NCBI GenBank assembly: GCA_029339505.1
Contig: JAQISU010000081.1
Span: forward strand, 15,537,001-15,601,000
Direction of reading: 5' to 3'
From: Unio delphinus
Taxonomy: Eukaryota > Mollusca > Bivalvia > Unionida > Unionidae
Length of the DNA stretch: 64,000 nt
A program made the translations under genes and the position numbers. The notes below the pieces were generated by a model that saw nothing but the letters and a program-made list of their open reading frames with translations, ran no database searches and was not told the DNA's origin. Of this stretch, positions 1-11,788 are shown piece by piece (within the stretch, counting starts at the first letter, position 1; every line of letters begins with the position of its first letter).

Positions 1-2400
1 AGGGCTTCATTCATGATGTGCTTGAAGTAGATGTTGAAAAGTTTAGGTGACAAGAGACAGCCTTACCGTACTCCGACTGTTGTCTGGAACCAGTCTCCCA
101 CATAACCTTGGGCAATTACTGCACTGGTAGCCATGGTGTTTAGCTGCTTGATGGTATTGGTCAACTTTTGACTCATGTTGTACTTATTCACTGTGGCCCA
201 CAATACCTCATGCACACTCTGCCAAAGGTCTTTTTGAAATCTATGAACACATGATAGATGTCTTGTTGATGTTGCAAGTGCTTTTCACACAGAGCCCTGA
301 GATTGAATATTTGTTCTGTTGTGCTTCTTCCACTCCGGAACCCAGCATGTTCTTCAGTGATTATTTCTTCTACTTGCGGTTTCAGTCAGTTCAAGAGGAT
401 CTTCAGCATCACCTTACTAGCTTGGCTGATCAAACTGATAGTTCTGTAATTTTGGCACAGCTGGAGATTGCCTTTTTTCGGTAGTGTTATTATCAGTGAC
501 TGGATCCACTGTGTTGGCCATTCACCTGTCTGCCAGATCTTGTCGCAGATTTTTGTTAGTAGATCTATCACTGATCCCCCCACCCTCCATTCTTGATAAG
601 TTCAGCTGGGATGTTGTCTACTCAAGCTGCCTTCCCATTTTCTTCAGTGCACTTATTGCTGACTCTGTCTCTTCTTTGAGAAGGGGGAAATCATCATCAT
701 TTGAGGTGTTGTTAACTTCAAACACCTCTGGGTTTCCTGTGGACTGAAGGTTGTAGAGTTATTTGCAATAGTCAGTCCATCTTTCTGCAGTGTCACTTGC
801 TTCTATGCAGCATTTTCTGTTGTTGTCTTGAATGGTACTGACTCTTGGTTGCTTCTGTCTGGTGATGTCTTTTACAATTTGGAATGGCTTTTTGCTGTTA
901 TTCTTTATCAGAGTGCTCTATTTCTGTGCACTTTTGTCCGATCCAGTCTTCTTTTTCTTCCTTCAAGTTTTTCCTGACATTCTTTTTTATTTCTCGGCAC
1001 TCCATTGCCCCTGTTGTGTATATGGTGTTTTTTTTAGGTCTCTTCAGCCATCACACAACTTCAAAATCTCTTCTGCAACCCATGGTTTTTTTGTTGAGCA
1101 GTAGGAGGATAATTATGTCCTTGGCAGCTGCTGTCTTGACTGTGTTGAAAGTATTTGTCATCACTTTAACATCAATATCCATCACAATGAGTGGAGCACA
1201 TTTTCCTCTAATTATGGCTTGGAATGACTTGCAGATGTTAGGGTCCTTCACTTATTCAAGGTTGAATTTGAGCCTGATGTTCTTTGGGTTGTTAATTTTC
1301 TTCAGCCTAACTCGGAAGTTCATAATCATGAAGTCGTGATCACTCCAACTTCAGCACCTGAAAAACATCCTTGTATTTGTTCTATTAATGCCAAATCGGT
1401 AATGGTTTTGAACCAGCATGAAGTTGATATGGTTATGATGGGTTTCACTTGGTGCATGCCATGTCCAGCATTGTGATGCTTTATGTTGGCCCAGGGTGTT
1501 GGCTAGTACCAAGTTGTTGTAGCTTGCAAACTCGAGCAGCCGTCTCCCTCTTTCATTGCTAAACTCATTGCAAGAAGGTCCACAGTGATCATCCTAGTCT
1601 TTTAGAGCATCTTTGCCAACTTTGTCATTCCAGTCTCCTTGGATGATGAGGATGTCTTTTTTACTGACCATGTTTAGCATACCCTGGAGTGTACTGTAAA
1701 ACTCATCTATTTCTTCATCATCATGATCGGTTGTTCAAGCATAGACTTGGATAATTGTGATGTTACAGGGAGATGCTTTCTGACAAATGGAAATGATTCT
1801 ACTAAATATGGGGCAGCATTCAAGCACAGATCCTTTGATGGCCAAGTTTACAAGAAAGCCTACTCCATTTATGGACTTGTCAAATTCTCCACTATAGTAA
1901 AATATGCCCATCTTCAGTTTGGTGTTCTCTTTGGGCTTTCCATCTGACCGAGTCCCAGAATGTGCCAAGTGTAGTATTCCAGCTTATGTGTCAATTCTTG
2001 GAGTCATTCAAATTGTTCTAATGTTCCAGGTGACAATGGCGATGTTGTTCTCACTCTGATTTTATTCAAAGTACCAGTAGCACACTTGTCACCTTCATCC
2101 TGGTGGTCAATGAGAGGCGACGTTTTTGGGCAATGACCGTTCCAGTTATCATGGTAGTTTCAGATTTGTCCAGCATTATCAGTGTGTCTTTGGCAAAAGT
2201 CGTCTGGTGGAACCCATCCCTCTCTTGACAAAGGAGTTGCCAGAAGGGGATGTAGTACATCGTCCGGCACCCTTAGGGTCTCCACTCCATTGTTTCTTAT
2301 AGGGTTTACATCCTTAGCCTTTGGCTAACCAAAGCCAACCTGCAAGGCAGCAGGAGACTCATTGATGTGTGTGTGCATCCATTTCCTGAGCAGATAAAGC
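1..2400 (-). mobile_element. Decayed RTE-like LINE (endonuclease and start of RT)
   Basis: Read on the minus strand from about 2,290 down to 1, the DNA gives pieces of an endonuclease-reverse transcriptase polyprotein in changing frames. Near 1,670 there is an AP-endonuclease stretch (ILIIQGDWNDKVG), near 1,455 WTWHAP, and near 1,345-1,270 SWSDHDFMIMNFRVRLKK. At 583-386 there is an RT entry region (LPKKG, NYRTISLISQASK), and near 60-1 the palm region LSPKLFNIYFKHIMNEAL. The order endonuclease then RT and the WTW...SDHD pattern fit RTE-type LINEs. Many stops and frame changes show it is dead. The rest of the RT and the 3' end lie left of the window. The 5' boundary near 2,300-2,400 is approximate. 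Confidence 0.75.
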
Positions 2401-2774
2401 ATCTGCTAATGCCCATGCCTGAGGTTAAGGTTAATATTAAATTTGTTTTAGATTATGTTCAACTTTCTAGCTAAATAAAAGACAAGTGTGAGTAAAAATG
2501 GTGTTAGCAATTATTTTGCTTTGGATATCTTTCCATTGAAAATGCATGTGACCAAGGGTTGGCAGATAAAAGAAAATATGCCAAGGTATTTGGATCCCAA
2601 ATTACTTGTTTTATCAGTTGGTTATGATATAAAATCTATGGCTGGTTGAAATAACTAGTTGAGGAGGTCTAACTAAACATGCAATCCAATCATGCTCTAT
2701 TAGTTTTTTAATTAAAAATTCCATCATCAAGTTCATATCTTTGCCTTGGTAATGTATTTATCATTTAACTTAAT

Positions 2775-4405
2775 TAGGATGTATTCAGTATGGACATATT
2801 GAGACATAATATTTTCTATTCAGTATGGAGATTTTTGTGACATAACATTTTTCTATTCAGTATGGACACATTGTAAATTAACATTTTTCTATTCAGTATG
2901 GACATATTGTAACATAACATTTTTTGTCTATTCGGTATGGACATATTGTAACACATTTTTTCTATTCAATATGGACATACTGTAATACTGCATTTTACAA
3001 TTCAATATGGACATATTGTAATGCTACATTTTGCTATACAACATGGATATATTGTAGGTCTACATTTTATTTACTATTCAGTATGGGCACATTGTACTGC
3101 TACATTATACTATTCAATGTGGACACATTGTAACACTACATTATACTATTCAATGTGGACATGTTGTAACACTGCATTATACTATTCAATATGGACATAC
3201 TGTAATACTGCATTTTAATATCCAGTATGGACATATTGTAATGCTTTATTTTACTATTCAATATGGACATATTGTAGATCTACATTTTATTTACCTGGAC
3301 ATATTGTAATGCTACATTTTACTACTCTATACTGACACATTGTAGTACTACATTTTACTATTCAATATGGACATATTGTAACTCTACATTTTACTATTCA
3401 TTATGGACGTATTGTAACTCTACATTTTACTATTCATTATGGACATATTGTAACTACATTTTACTATTCATTATGGACATATTGTAACTCTACATTTTAC
3501 TATTCAATATGGACATATTGTAACTACATTTTACTATTCATTATGGACATATTGTAACTCTACATTTTACTATTCAATATGGACATATTGTAACTCTACA
3601 TTTTACAATTCAATATGGACATATTGTAACTCTACATTTTACTATTCAATATGGACATATTGTAACTCTGCATTTTACTATTCAATATGGACATATTGTA
3701 ACTCTACATTTTACTATTCATTATGGACATATTGTAACTCTACATTTTACAATTCAATATGGACATATTGTAACTCTACATTTTACTATTCATTATGGAC
3801 ATATTGTAACTCTACATTTTACTATACAACATGGATATATTGTAACTCTACATTATACTATTCAATATGGACATATTGTAACTCTACATTTTACTATTCA
3901 ATATGGACATATTATAACTCTACATTTTACTATTCATTATGGACATATTGTAACTCTACATTTTACTATTCATTATGGACATATTGTAACTCTACATTAT
4001 ACTATTCAATATGGACATATTGTAACTCTACATTTTACTATACAACATGGATATATTGTAGGTCTACATTTTATTTACTATTCAGTATGGGCACATTGTA
4101 CTGCTACATTATACTATTCAATGTGGACACATTGTACTGCTACATTATACTATTCAATGTGGACACATTGTAACTCTACATTATACTATTCAATGTGGAC
4201 ACATTGTAACTCTACATTATACTATTCAATATGGACACATTGTAACTCTACATTTTACTTTTCAATATGGAGATATTGTAATGCTACATTTTACTATTAA
4301 ACATGGACATACTGTAGCTCTACATTTTATTTGCTATTTGTTTGGACACATTGTAACACAACATTGTACTATTCAATGTAAATATATTTTACTATACAGT
4401 ATGGA
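2775..4405. repeat. 36-bp AT-rich satellite array (about 45 copies)
   Basis: The unit is close to tctacattttactattcaa followed by tatggacatattgtaac, period 36 bp. The left end (2,775-3,300) is more diverged and uneven in period. The centre (3,350-4,060) is the most uniform, and the right end (4,060-4,400) carries variants with 'gtggacacattgta'. This gradient suggests homogenisation of the array core. Short open frames within it are by-products of the repeat, not genes. Confidence 0.95.
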
Positions 4406-5335
4406 ATGATTCCTTAAAATGTGTAATAGGGGGCAGCTCTAATTAGGTTACGATTTCAGTCTACATTGGGATAAATTGTTAATCACCCAGAGACCGAGTA
4501 CGTTGTCAAAACTCCTTTATGCGGCCATCAGCAAAAAGGAACATTATGTTGAAAATTCATTGGTCACCATTGCCAAGGCTATTTGATCATGTTTGCTGGA
4601 TGGTTGGATGTACAGTAGGATTGCATAGTTGCTTGAATGGATTTTGATTTGACTAATAAGCTCAAGTCATGCCATCAAGAAGTCCTGGATTACGGAAATC
4701 TGATCCACTTACGGTATGTCGTCCCATCAAGATGTCTTGGATTACGGAAATCTAATCCACTTTTTAGTCAAGAATATTTGCCATATGTATATTTTTTGTC
4801 CAATTCATAATTTAAAAAAAACCTCAAAACTAGTAAGCATGGGCATGAATAAGTTACAGAATTGTAGAAAGGAAAACATTGACTAAAGAAAACTAGAATA
4901 TATTTGTGTTGTGTTGAGCTACCTTGGTCAGTCCCATGTATTGCTGATCTGACACACTACAACTATGCGCAGTTTATTAGAAATCTGACCCAAAACACAC
5001 ATTAATTATTAGCTGACCTGTCTCTCCAGTTTTATTCCAGTCTTGATCATAATTTAATTATCATCTAATTCAATGGATGAAAAGTGGAACCTGTTTGATT
5101 TGACAAATACTTTACAACTTAAAGCATAATATTCTCAAACCTTCCATTTTGTCTCACAATTTTTATACTGTATATACATAATGTACCTAGCTTGATCATG
5201 TTTTACAAAACTTTCTGTTTATTATTTTCATATATACATGTAGCTTATTATCAATGCTTTATTATTATTATTATTATTATCATTATTATTATTATGCAAT
5301 TATGCACATGTATTCCTTATGTAAATATGCATATA
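4406..5335. other. Non-coding stretch with a short tandem duplication
   Basis: No gene seen. At about 4,666-4,761 a segment of roughly 55 bp is present twice in tandem ('ttggattacggaaatct' and 'ctggattacggaaatct' are its anchors). An (ATT)n microsatellite lies at about 5,262-5,295. Confidence 0.6.
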
Positions 5336-5337
5336 TT

Positions 5338-5426
5338 AGAGGGCCACAAGGAGTATTAGTTCCATGCAACTAATTGTGTCACCCTCTTTAAATAAAGTCA
5401 TTATTATTATTATTATTATTATTATA
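5338..5426 (+). mobile_element. 3' tail of a truncated CR1/L2-like LINE
   Basis: The segment ends in 'ctctttaaataaagtc' followed by (ATT)n from 5,399 to about 5,424. A short conserved 3' UTR with a trinucleotide tail is typical of 5'-truncated CR1/L2-group LINE copies. No coding part remains. Family assignment is from memory of this tail type. Confidence 0.5.
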
Positions 5427-5600
5427 AATTGTTCTTGCAAAATTGTACTTTTAAGCACTTGCATGCATGTCTTTTATGATAAAAAAAAAATGGGACTACT
5501 TTCTCGGACCAAGTTGTCTAATTTATTCAGCTGTTATGACTAAGATATTGAATTTAGAATTTTGAAGAAAGTTTTCTTGTACTGTGCTGAACCATGTTTT

Positions 5601-5816
5601 AGCAGAGTTTGTTATGTTAAGGGACGTTTGCTTGTACATTTAAAACATTTGAGGTCAATTGTTCATTTATTTAGCAGACTTTGTTATGTTAAGGGACATT
5701 TGCTTGTACATTTAAAACATTTGAGGTCAATTGTTCATTTATTTAGCTGAGTTTGTTATGTTAAGGAACATTTGCTTGTACATTTAAAACATTTGAGGTC
5801 AATTGTTCATTTATTT
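5601..5816. repeat. 72-bp tandem repeat, three copies
   Basis: Three direct copies start at 5,601, 5,673 and 5,745, each with 'tttgttatgttaagg' and 'aaaacatttgaggtcaattg'. The period of 72 is a multiple of three, which is why one frame stays open through two copies. No other sign of coding is seen. Confidence 0.9.
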
Positions 5817-6314
5817 ACAAAAATGTGCTAGGCATTCTTAAACGTAAGTTTGCTTAGGAGTGAATTTGAAATCATCTATAACTTTTTGTTTCTATACCAA
5901 TATGTGTAATTTTTACATTACATATACATAAAATGTAGAATGTGCATAGTATCAGATCTGTTTATATTTTATTTGTTTTTTGTTTGTTTGAGAAGTTTGA
6001 TTTTCTTTTGTTTTAGCATTTGAAATTACATATTTATTGTACATGAAATTGTTTAGAGTTGAAAGTTTGCCCTTAGACTTTTACGGAATTTTAAAATGAG
6101 CATTTATCATTGTTTTATATCATTGTTATTATATGTTCTTTGTCTTACTTGAAGTTCTCATATATGAGATGTGTAGCGGATTCAAATTTTAAACTATTTA
6201 TTTGATCTTGGCACATGTATTTGTACTGTACCTGCACAGGCCAGCCAGGATCCGTTGCCTTGGTGTGTCCCTGGGAAAGGCACAGACTTTCCACTTTCTC
6301 TGCATGATGAAGCC

Positions 6315-6437
6315 AATATTGTGTTAAACATGCCATTAAAACCCACAAAATTGTGTTAAAAGTGCCATTAAAACCCACAAAAATGTGTTAAAAGTGCCAT
6401 TAAAACCCACAAAAATGTGTTAAAAGTGCCATTAAAA
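6315..6437. repeat. 32-bp tandem repeat, four copies
   Basis: Direct copies of 'tgtgttaaaagtgccattaa' plus 'aacccacaaaaa', period 32 bp, the first copy diverged. Followed by AT-rich DNA with no gene. Confidence 0.85.
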
Positions 6438-7590
6438 AGGTCATGCATGTTCTCAACAAACTTTTTTCATAACTACAGATAATAGTGTTAAATTAGTTTG
6501 TATATAAAACTGATTGTCTTTACACAGTTAAAGATGTTAACTACAACAGGTTAATAATATAATTAAATGAAGAAATCATTATGGCATATTTTGAATAAAA
6601 GATACAAAGTATTATGTGGTGTTTTGAGTTTGCCTAAATATCACCATGACAACAATATGTGTAGAGTTACTGTGCAAACCACCTTTTCACTGTCAGACAC
6701 GGACCTCATAATTTAATTGTAATATTATGTAGGAACATTTTAAATACAAGTTGGTATAACAAAACTTTGCTTATAAGAAGACAGTAAACTTTTATCGTTC
6801 CTACAAACTGTGTTATATTTTTGAGGGAGTAGTGTAGTATTTATAACTTGTACAGTTCAGACTGAACATTTTTTGCAGCAGTGCATTTTGCATGACATGA
6901 TGTGGCAATATGACATACATATATGCACCAGGCATGCTAAAATACCTACCATATATACTTACTACTTGATGCAAACTGCAAAAACAGCAAAGATCCTGAT
7001 CTGCCATAGCATAATGCACCTGTGGATCAGGGTCTGTTTTTTGATCTACAGATTACTCCTAGCAAACTTCATAGACCTGGATCTGCCAGCACATTATGTG
7101 ATGGCAGATCTGGGTCTATGCAGTTTGCAATTGGACTTATAAGCAAGTATATATGGCATTTCTTGGCAGCACTAGTAACTTGTATATTAGTTCAACTACA
7201 ACTTATAATGAATCAGTTTTTATTTGCCCTGCAAACAAAATTTTTTTGGGGGTGGAGGGAAGTCGTCTTGTTCATCCATTAGTCAATTTTTAAGTTTAAT
7301 TAATAACTCCCAAACTTTTAACAAATCTTTGTCAAATTTGACATGCTTTTCTTTTGTGACTAGACATTTTTTCTCTCCAAAAACAGAAATAAATGCACAT
7401 TGGATTTAAAACTACAACCTTAAAATCCATATTTACCATCATACAGAAATTTACATTGGATTTGTAACTACAAATTTAAAATCCATATTTACCAAAGGCA
7501 ATATGTACTACCTTTATTTATCACAAGATTGTATTGAAGGTTGCACCAAGTATATAACAAAATATTGTTGAGTCTCTTTCACCTGAAATG
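6438..7590. other. Non-coding stretch with an imperfect inverted repeat
   Basis: No gene is supported. About 6,967-7,015 and 7,075-7,133 form an imperfect inverted repeat: 'gatgcaaactgca...gatctgccat..cataatg' on one side and 'cattatgtgatggcagatc...tgcagtttgca' on the other. It may be the remains of a palindromic MITE. Confidence 0.45.
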
Positions 7591-7594
7591 TTGT

Positions 7595-7818
7595 AGGGTT
7601 TAACACCATTTTTCAGCACACAATAGGCTATACATGGCGGCCAGTATTATTGGTGAATGAAGAACCCAGGAAAACCCCCAGAAAGAACCACCGACCCATG
7701 AGAACCTACTGGCAAGCTTTCTCACATTACTACATTAGCTGAATCTTAGACTCGAACCCACACAGACAGAGGCGAGATGACAGTGATCCGTAATGGAGAG
7801 CGCTTTAGACCACTAAAT
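7595..7818 (-). mobile_element. tRNA-derived SINE, family A copy 1
   Basis: On the minus strand it has a tRNA-like head with a B-box-like 'gggttcgagtcta', then 'gaaagcttgccagta', 'ggttctttctgg' and the tail 'aaaatggtgttaaaccc'. The same layout recurs at 8,895, 16,930, 33,383 and 43,505, so this is an interspersed family rather than a tRNA gene. Confidence 0.75.
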
Positions 7819-8054
7819 GAGTTATACGAGAGAATCCTAAAATATCTTTACATCATATCATTTGGTGGCTACCCGAATTCAAAACTGCCTTTCTTTGGTT
7901 CCATATATCTTTTAAGAAACAAAGCTAATAAGTGCACTTGTTGACCAATTGGACAAAGTTATTATGCTGGCCTTCTGGTCTTATTGTTGAAGAAATGCTG
8001 TTATAAAGCCTGTATTTAGAGGTGATCCGTTTGTTTGATTAGGATTTTTAAGGT

Positions 8055-8190
8055 AGCTTTAACAATTTTTCAGTCATATCACTATGATGTCTGCAGTGAG
8101 GCAGTTTATAATGATGTCTAACACTGGGGCATCATGCCGCAGACATGTAGCATGATGTCCCACCCAGTCACATTATCCTGAAACCATTGC
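8055..8190 (-). mobile_element. SINE family B, truncated copy 1
   Basis: Matches the 3' part of the copies at 17,290-17,575 and 27,289-27,565 (shared words 'atgatgtctgcagtg', 'acagtttataatgatgtct', 'agacatgtagcatgatgtcc'). The tRNA-like head is missing. Confidence 0.65.
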
Positions 8191-8894
8191 TTATTGACAC
8201 ACTTCTGTTGTCAAAAAGTAATTTAAAAAAAAAATTTCAGTAGGAATGTTGAAAGCCTGTCTAATGAATCGTTTTCAATATTATTTCTTTTTATTATTAC
8301 TTATTTTACTTGTTAATGAATTATTTTTTATAAATGTTGTCAACAAACTGTTTAATGAGTTTTTACTTCAACTGGAAGTACCTCTAAAAGCAGAGCAATC
8401 AATCAGAACGTCAATTAATTTAAAATCTTTGGCATGGATCATATGCATGATTTCTTGTGTCAAACACAATTTATTTAATCAAAATTTGAAGACAAGTAAC
8501 AGTAACAAAGACCAGCATCTCTTTAAGACTTTTTTTTTCTCCAATCCAGCCTACAAAACAAAAAATGTATGACAAACTAACTTGATATTTTAAAAAAAAT
8601 ATACTGATTAATTTAAAACTGATAAAGTTTGATCCACCCACTTGTGGAAAACACATTCATGTACAATTTATTTATGTTTCACATAAATAAACATATGTTT
8701 AAATTCAAATATGCACATATGTTTAAACATACAAATTATTTTCTCTGGCAGTTTGTTGTTGTTTCATTGATCCATTCAGAAAATACACATGTTGCACGAC
8801 TTGCCATACATGCATTGGATTATGGTTGCAAAAAAAATGTGACTTAGTTTGGACCCATCAGGGGATGAAGAGGTCATTGTAATTTGTGATTTTT

Positions 8895-9033
8895 TTGGGT
8901 TTAACACCAGTTTTGGCACCTGATAAGATTCAGCAACTTTAGTGGAGGAAGAGCCCGAGAAGAACCACCAACCAATGGAAAGCTACTGGAATCTTTCTCA
9001 GATATCTACATTGGTCAATCTGTGACTCGAACC

Positions 9034-9081
<48 letters not shown>

Positions 9082-9128
9082 TTGTTCTGAAGAGGCTAGC
9101 GCCTTAAACTACTCGGTCACCTGTGCCT
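8895..9128 (-). mobile_element. SINE family A copy 2, with an internal (AG)n expansion
   Basis: Same body as the other family A copies ('agaagaaccacca', 'actcgaacccacagag'). The usual 'acagacagag' spacer near the tRNA-like head has expanded into about 20 AG dinucleotides at 9,038-9,079, followed by the diverged head. Confidence 0.7.
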
Positions 9129-9384
9129 AGTTAGAGTAGTCAAAATACCATCAGAAATGTGAAAATTTGTAATTAGAAAAGGTCAAGAGGTGTTCACAAA
9201 TAAAAATATCGATATTCTTGTTATTATTATTACATCATGTCATAGAACAAGGCAAGAAAATAATTTGGCAATGCCTTAAAACAATTTGATTTCTTAGACG
9301 CATTCAGTTTTACCTAGGGTTGTTCATTTTTTTAAAACAAATTTATATTTGTTGGTGACTTAACATATATGCATCTCATTGTAG

Positions 9385-9557
9385 GTTGCTCGCGGCAATA
9401 TACTCGTATAGCACGGTGTGCATGGGTACTTTACCCCTAGTTGTGTGCATTTTTTTCTTCTGCATTGATATGATGCTTTTTGTTCTATGTGACACAGCGA
9501 TTGCTTGGATCTTGTCAGGGAGTGTAAACACTCTTACTTCTAACAATAGCCAGAGGG
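9385..9557 (+). CDS. Possible internal exon of a membrane protein (orphan)
   Basis: A 173-bp open segment is bounded by a consensus acceptor ('ctcattgtag' before 9,385) and donor ('GTAAGTG' at 9,558). It would encode about 57 residues with a strongly hydrophobic core (LPLVVCIFFFCIDMMLFVLC, then AIAWILSGSV), as in a polytopic membrane protein. It is locally richer in CG dinucleotides than its surroundings. I do not recognise the family and found no partner exons. Chance open frame between cryptic splice sites is a real alternative. Confidence 0.3.
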
Positions 9558-9954
9558 GTAAGTGTTAAATTTGATAGAAATCCAAATTGTAAGCATGTAT
9601 TTAAATTTTAAATGCCTTCCTTCAATTTACTATGATATTTATTTTTCATTCTTCAGGTATAATACACAAAGAGAATGGTTGGTCTGTTATAATATATCCC
9701 TAAGTGCTTTATTTGACAATTTAGTAATATGTATTTAAGGATTTCTTCTCTATTTTGTTTATTCCTTGTTATGACTAGATTTATTTACAGCATGGCGATA
9801 CTATTATTGGTAGTGGGGCAGTGAAGCCATTTCAATCAACAGTGAACCTGCTTCATGATGGGAAGTTTTGAATACTGACATCTAATTCTGGAGAATGACA
9901 AGAAATATGATGTAAATTCTCAGCTCCTGAATAAAGATCATTACATTGTGTAAT

Positions 9955-10345
9955 GTATACAAGGACAAATGGTTGTGAACCACGTTTTAATTTTCATTGT
10001 GTTAACCATACTTTACTTTGTGGCATATGGTGGTGTAACCTATACATAAATGTTCACTGTATTATATGGATGTGTGAACCATACTTAATTTTCTATGTAT
10101 CACATAAATGTTCACTGTATTATATAAATGTGTGAACCATACTTAATTTTTCACTTATCGCATAAATGTTCACTGTATTATATGGATGTGTGAACCATAC
10201 TCAATTTTCCACGCATCACATAAATGTTCACTGTATTATATAAATGTGTGAACCATACTTAATTTTCCACTTATCAGATAAATGTTCACTGTATTATATG
10301 GATGTGTGAACCATACTTCATTTTCCATGTATCACGTTTGTGTGA
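9955..10345. repeat. 58-bp tandem repeat, about six copies
   Basis: Copies of 'tgttcactgtattatatgga' plus 'tgtgtgaaccatacttaatt' and 'tccatgtatcacataaa' recur every 58 bp (starts at 10,051 and 10,109). Copies diverge by a few bases, and the open frames across them are incidental. Confidence 0.9.
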
Positions 10346-11262
10346 ACTAACCTTTTTTCATTGGTATCATACGATTCTGTGAATCGTTCTAGTGTTTATT
10401 CATTTATATCACAGGATTATGTAAATCATATTGTTTTCATTGCGCATATTGTGGAAATAAGAACCATATTCATATTTTTGTTATACATATATGAATCTGT
10501 AACACGTCCAGTATGGGAGTTGTACATTATATGTAGTGGGTGCGTCTGCGAGTCAATTTACATATGTGTTGTACTGAACATTTTTTGTTTGTTTCATAAA
10601 CTTTCATACCCTTGCATTGCGCTGTGTTATCATTCAATTAAAGCACCACATTCAGTTTCAATCCTAATCCATATTATTATTATTAATTGCTAAAGTAAAA
10701 ATAATTAGGGCATAACCGACTTTTGATCCGGAAATTGGATTCCACTGGATAGTATGAACTTCCGATTAATGGGAGTCGGACAAGGCAGGAACGACCAATT
10801 CGGATAATAAAAATAATAAAGTTGAATTTCTATAGCACCGTGTCTAACACTGCGTGTCATTCGATAGTGCGTTAATAAAGTTAAATAAGAAGTCAGAAAA
10901 GTCCAATATGGTCAACATAACGGGGTGAAACGATAATACTTGAGTTAGACCGAAAGATTTAAATTTATTAAAATATATGATACAGTCTTACCTGTTTATG
11001 TCAACATCCTCAATAATGAAGGCATAATATTGAATACATTGACACATGCTAATGAGGTATTAAAAGAAAATGATTCTTACAATCGTAAATATAAATAAAG
11101 TTAATAAGGAAACTTTCACAGCACAATAAACTTGTTTCAATCACCGATCACTTTGGAAAATGCAAGAATTGATCAGATTTAATTGCTTTTATTTAAGTCG
11201 CTGCAAGAGGACAACTTTATAGGACCAAACAAAAGCCTGTTTTATTTTTATTTGACCGCGAC

Positions 11263-11450
11263 ATTAAAGCATGGCGGCAAGATCAACTAATTGTTGAATA
11301 AAGTACAGGATGGAACTGGCCGCTTGCCGACATAAATGATTAAGGCGGGAAAATTAAAGCCTGGCGGCAAGATCAACTAACTGTTGAACAAAGTATGGGT
11401 CGGAACTGGCAGCTGGTCGACATAAATGATTAGGCGGGAAAATTAAAGTG
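11263..11450. repeat. 90-bp subterminal direct repeat in hAT family 1
   Basis: Two copies, starting at 11,263 and 11,353, share 'ggcggcaagatcaactaa' and 'gacataaatgatta'. They lie between the left inverted end and the transposase and could be subterminal transposase-binding DNA or a local duplication. They are absent from the short MITE derivative. Confidence 0.7.
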
Positions 11451-11788
11451 TATCTGCTGCGTGGATGCATTGGAACTGTATGATAATGTAAATGAAATTT
11501 ATATTAGCATACAGTGTGAAAAAATTGTGCTGAACTGTTGAGACTCTGCGGCTGCATCCATCATTAATCTCACATTACAGTTCTGACAGATACTGCGATG
11601 CTATTTTGTAGATAATCTTGAGTTTTGATATACGACTTTCCATAAACAGTCACTTTGTTTCATGACATACATCCCTCTCATGCACTATTTAGATACAGAA
11701 TTTGTTGTAACAAAATATTTCTAAGCCTTTACAGACAATAAAATTAAATGAAAATCTGATAAAAGTAAAAAAATAATTTTATTTTAAA

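Noticed and set aside
2924..3218. Open frames in the 36-bp satellite
   Set aside because: Repeat period divisible by three keeps frames open; the products are simple repeats.
5562..5750. 62-codon frame over the 72-bp repeat
   Set aside because: Same repeat artefact, no independent support.
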